A stretch of DNA of 64,000 nucleotides from Moesziomyces globuligerus (lineage: Eukaryota; Basidiomycota; Ustilaginomycetes; Ustilaginales; Ustilaginaceae). The notes under the pieces are model-generated. The model was not told the origin of the DNA, searched no databases, and worked only from the letters and a program-made list of their open reading frames with translations. The stretch lies in contig JARVLF010000018.1 of assembly GCA_030849465.1 (NCBI GenBank), forward strand, positions 62,001 to 126,000. The letters are read 5' to 3'. A program made the position numbers and the translations under genes. Positions 61,088 through 64,000 of the stretch are shown one piece after another (positions within the stretch are counted from its first letter, which is position 1; every line of letters begins with the position of its first letter).

Positions 61088-64000
61088 CTACTTCTCGCCG
61101 CGCGTGACAAAGTTTTTGGCAAAGCGGAGCATCGCCCTGAAGTCGGGCATCTCGGGTGCGCCGCCCATGACGGCGTAGGCGCCATTCGTGCCAGCAGCGC
61201 CCATCCTGCCGTCTACGTTGCGCAGCGGCAGCCTCTGGTTCGACGCGGCATGCGTCACCAGCACATGCGCCAGCCAGTACAGCGGCAGCGCATCGTCCGA
61301 CAGCGGCGTCGCGCCCGACGCCGTCAGGGGCGTGAAGAGCGTCGGGTGCACCTCGGCCGGCCACGCTCCGCGTTTGGTCGGCGACGCACTGTGGCTCTCG
61401 TCACTAGCATCGCTGGCCGCACTGTTCGCCGCCGCCGCCGCCGCCGCCGCCTTCTTGACCGACGCAAATCGACACGTCGCATCCTGGTCCCACGCCTTGC
61501 GCCATCGCGCCAGCGCGCGCTTGTACAGCACCACCTGCCCATCCATCGTCGACCCTGTGCTGCGCCCCGTCATGCCAGCCTTCAGCCAGCGGCTCAACGA
61601 CGACGGCCTCGACACCTTGGTGGCGCGGCCCTCGAGCATCTCGATGATGCCGCGCAGCAGCGCTAGCACCATGACCAGACGCGCAAACGGTCCGTGCTCG
61701 CCGTACAGCGCTGCAGACGCCGCCGCCGGCTCGGTCCCTGCCTCAGGCGACGCAGAGTCCGTCTCGCCGCTCGCCGCCAGCAGCTGCTGCAGCGCCTCGT
61801 CCAGCGTCGGCGCACGATGGCTTTCGAGCGCCTTGCTCCACGCCGCCGACGTCGGCGCGCGCCACAGCGCGTCGGGGCTCGGTAGCGGCAGGTGCGCTAC
61901 CTCCTTGGTCGCCAGCAGCGTCGGCACCGCCGCGTCCAGATGCGCCACCGTGTCCATCGTATACACGACAAACGCGCTGCGCCTGCGCCCCTCGAGGTCG
62001 GCCCATCGCCGCCAGATCTTGTCCGGCTCGGCCGCCTCGCTGCCGTACATGGGCAGGAACGAGTAGGAGAAGCACGTGTCGAGCGTCTCGAGCATCACCT
62101 GCTGCGTCACGTCGTCGCCCGACGCCGCCGCGCCGCGCTGCGCATGGTCGGCGTCCGGATCAAAGAAACCCGCCTGGCGCGCCAGCGTCACCACCGTGCC
62201 GTGCGAGATGCCGGCCACGGTGCGCGTCGCCGCATCGCTGCTCAGGAAGTTGTTGCTCTGGAACAGCATGAGCGCCTGCACCACCGAGCACTTGTCCTTG
62301 ACGCTCTTGCACTTGCTCGCAAACGTGCGCATCAGCATCTCGGTCTTTTCGCTCATCACGATCGGCTTGACCAGCTCCTGCCCGTCCTCCTCGTCCACGT
62401 ACCGCCCCGGCCGCTTCTCGATGATGCGCTGCAGCTCCGACGCCGGCTCCACCGCCGAGCCGTGGCTGTTGATGATGTGCACCGCCGACTTGGGCACCAC
62501 CTCCTCGCCGCCCCACCACTTGCGTCCGGCTTCGTGTCCGCCCAGCATGCAGATCGCAAACGCCAGGCATCCCGGCTGCGTGTCCATGCGGAACGTGGGC
62601 TCGTGGATGACGGGAAAGTGCTTGAGCAGGTTCTGCTGCGCATGCAGCGCAAGCATGCTCAGCCGCGTGATGGGCGGCAGGTTCCAGTGCAACACCGAGT
62701 AGCACGGCCGAAACATCTCGGGCGGGATGAAGAACGGGTTATTGACATCTGTCAGCGCCTTTTCGAGCGGCGTCGGCGTCGGCGACAGCTCGAGGCTCGG
62801 CGCCTCGACCGCGCCGAGGTCGAGCACCGCACCGCCCGCATCCGCAGCGACGTTCTTCGAGTTGAAGTAGTCCGAGACGTTGGTGGTGTCCACCTTGCCA
62901 GATCCAGCTGTGCTGCTCAGCGCATTGAGCAGCTGCTGGATGCTCGGGCTCATGAGCCAGCCGAGCGCACTCATCTGGACGCCCGGTGTGCCGCTGTGGG
63001 CGGCGGCCGTGGCTACGCCGCCGGCGCTGGGATTCGAGAACATCGAGTGGTCCCAGTTGGGCGTGCAGAACTGCGAATTGCCCAGTGTTGCCGAACTGAG
63101 CGCCATCGTGGGGCCGTTGAAAAAGGAGATTTCGCTTCCATGGATCCCGGCTCTCAACTCCTGGGCGCCGCCCTGAAGCCTCAGAAGAAAGGCTTCGGGT
63201 CCTGGCGTGAGAGCCCCTCCATCAAAATACTGCTGCGACTCGTTCTTGACAAACCGACTCGGCGTATCGATGCCGCTGCTGCTGTGGCCCATCGAGGCGG
63301 GCGTCGACGTGACGATGCCGCTGCCCGAGGAGGCCGAGTTCGACGCCCCACTCGAAGCGGGCACTGCAGCCGACGGGCCGGCGGACAGTGATGCCGTCGA
63401 TGCCGCCTCTGCCGTCGATGACGACGTGGTCGGCGCCGAGGTGACAGCAGACGCAGCCGAAGTGGACGCCGCCGTAGCCGCCGAGCTGGCACCCGATGTA
63501 GCCTTTGCCTCGCCCGCATCGGCGGCTTCGCCCTTATCGGACGAGCCGCCGAGCTTCTCACTGGACGAGCTCTTTCCGAGCTTGACGTTGGCAGGGATGC
63601 CGTCCGACTGGGGCGAGGTGCTCTGGCTGCTGGAGATGTTGATGCCCTGGAGGCTGTTGTGGCGGCTGACGGTGCGCGAGGGCGGGCGCATGCCTGTCCA
63701 CTGGCCACCGAGGTCTAGCGACGCCAGTCCACCGCCTGGTGTCGTGGGCAGGGCGGAGCGCGGGCTCGATACAAGCGGCGTATCGCGCGCGTTGGAGAAG
63801 GCCGAGAGGTAGGGCGACATGGACGAGTTGAGCGCCGTATTGGAGAAGGGGGAGAGGGGACCGAGCGTCGAGACCGAGAAGCGCACGGGCTCCTTGGGCG
63901 TCGTGGCGCCGGACGCCTCGGTGGCCTGCGTGGTCGACGTGGCTGCGGCGGCGGTCGAGCTTGACTGGTTGGACGACGAGGCGCCGGTATCCGCCGAAGA
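61088..64000 (-). CDS. fungal transcription factor, N-terminus beyond the window (partial)
   Basis: The frame is open to the right edge, so the 5' end, including any Zn2Cys6 or C2H2 DNA-binding region, is outside. About 970 residues are visible. The first 390 are Ser/Ala/Thr-rich low complexity. Then comes the fungal-specific transcription factor middle domain: PPEMFRPCYSVLHWNLPPIT, HAQQNLLKHFPVIHEPTFRM, CLAFAICMLGGHEAGRKWWG, and further on GISHGTVVTLARQAGFFDPD and KIWRRWADLEGRRRSAFVVY. The C-terminal 250 residues hold helical segments and end MLRFAKNFVTRGEK. The order (long N-terminal region, then a fungal_trans-type domain) suits a regulator with an N-terminal zinc finger. The target genes are unknown. 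Confidence 0.85.
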   Translation of the reverse strand, partial: SSADTGASSSNQSSSTAAAATSTTQATEASGATTPKEPVRFSVSTLGPLSPFSNTALNSSMSPYLSAFSNARDTPLVSSPRSALPTTPGGGLASLDLGGQWTGMRPPSRTVSRHNSLQGINISSSQSTSPQSDGIPANVKLGKSSSSEKLGGSSDKGEAADAGEAKATSGASSAATAASTSAASAVTSAPTTSSSTAEAASTASLSAGPSAAVPASSGASNSASSGSGIVTSTPASMGHSSSGIDTPSRFVKNESQQYFDGGALTPGPEAFLLRLQGGAQELRAGIHGSEISFFNGPTMALSSATLGNSQFCTPNWDHSMFSNPSAGGVATAAAHSGTPGVQMSALGWLMSPSIQQLLNALSSTAGSGKVDTTNVSDYFNSKNVAADAGGAVLDLGAVEAPSLELSPTPTPLEKALTDVNNPFFIPPEMFRPCYSVLHWNLPPITRLSMLALHAQQNLLKHFPVIHEPTFRMDTQPGCLAFAICMLGGHEAGRKWWGGEEVVPKSAVHIINSHGSAVEPASELQRIIEKRPGRYVDEEDGQELVKPIVMSEKTEMLMRTFASKCKSVKDKCSVVQALMLFQSNNFLSSDAATRTVAGISHGTVVTLARQAGFFDPDADHAQRGAAASGDDVTQQVMLETLDTCFSYSFLPMYGSEAAEPDKIWRRWADLEGRRRSAFVVYTMDTVAHLDAAVPTLLATKEVAHLPLPSPDALWRAPTSAAWSKALESHRAPTLDEALQQLLAASGETDSASPEAGTEPAAASAALYGEHGPFARLVMVLALLRGIIEMLEGRATKVSRPSSLSRWLKAGMTGRSTGSTMDGQVVLYKRALARWRKAWDQDATCRFASVKKAAAAAAAANSAASDASDESHSASPTKRGAWPAEVHPTLFTPLTASGATPLSDDALPLYWLAHVLVTHAASNQRLPLRNVDGRMGAAGTNGAYAVMGGAPEMPDFRAMLRFAKNFVTRGEK

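Noticed and set aside
61892..63391. 499-codon frame opposite the transcription factor gene
   Set aside because: It is antisense to the fungal transcription factor domain and is Arg/His/Leu-rich without motifs.

Overview
The window looks like nuclear DNA of a basidiomycete smut fungus (Ustilaginales). The evidence is GC-rich, intron-poor genes, short introns with GTRNGT...YAG borders, clear fungal proteins (kexin, Chs5, CreC/WDR20, Isc1, Vps54) and a block of small signal-peptide genes of the kind that forms effector clusters in smuts. The species cannot be fixed from the sequence alone.

Layout. 1-4.5 kb holds no convincing gene. 4.5-9.6 kb carries a possible APC15-like acidic protein, ARPC2 of the Arp2/3 complex (three exons), a metallo-beta-lactamase-fold protein and an F-box protein. 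9.8-15.1 kb has a divergent pair, CHS5 (exomer, chitin synthase export) and CFT2/CPSF100 (mRNA 3' end processing). 15.8-26 kb has a doubtful small membrane ORF, a two-exon aquaporin, the kexin KEX2 and a LEA-2-like membrane protein. 26.4-43.1 kb is a housekeeping run: VPS54 (GARP) with a very long disordered tail, a CreC/WDR20-type WD40 protein, ISC1-type sphingolipid phospholipase C, UBC12 (NEDD8 E2, seven exons), protein-L-isoaspartate methyltransferase, guanylate kinase and a DUF2786 protein with SUMO-type motifs. 53.6-64 kb holds NUP133, a GID7/WDR26-type protein and the 3' part of a fungal transcription factor that runs off the right edge.

Between DUF2786 and NUP133 (43.1-52.8 kb) lies an accessory block of seven predicted secreted proteins with wide, gene-poor spacers. 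I reconstructed the exons by hand. Four of them (44.8-45.2, 46.0-46.5, 46.9-47.4 and 50.7-51.3 kb) form one divergent family. Each has three exons, both introns in phase 1, a middle exon of 60 or 69 nt, no cysteine in the mature part, and a G-x-x-W-N-x-[WY] motif in the last exon. They fall into two pairs. A fifth, larger protein (48.7-50.3 kb) has a related W-N-L-W segment plus three tandem repeats of about 58 residues, two of which end in an Arg-Arg site suited to the kexin also encoded here. Most of the cluster genes share a TATA-like box about 73-82 nt before the start codon, and CACCGT/ACGGTG inverted repeats occur in two of the promoter regions. This block is the most interesting part of the window.

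No rRNA, tRNA, CRISPR array or intact transposon was recognised.
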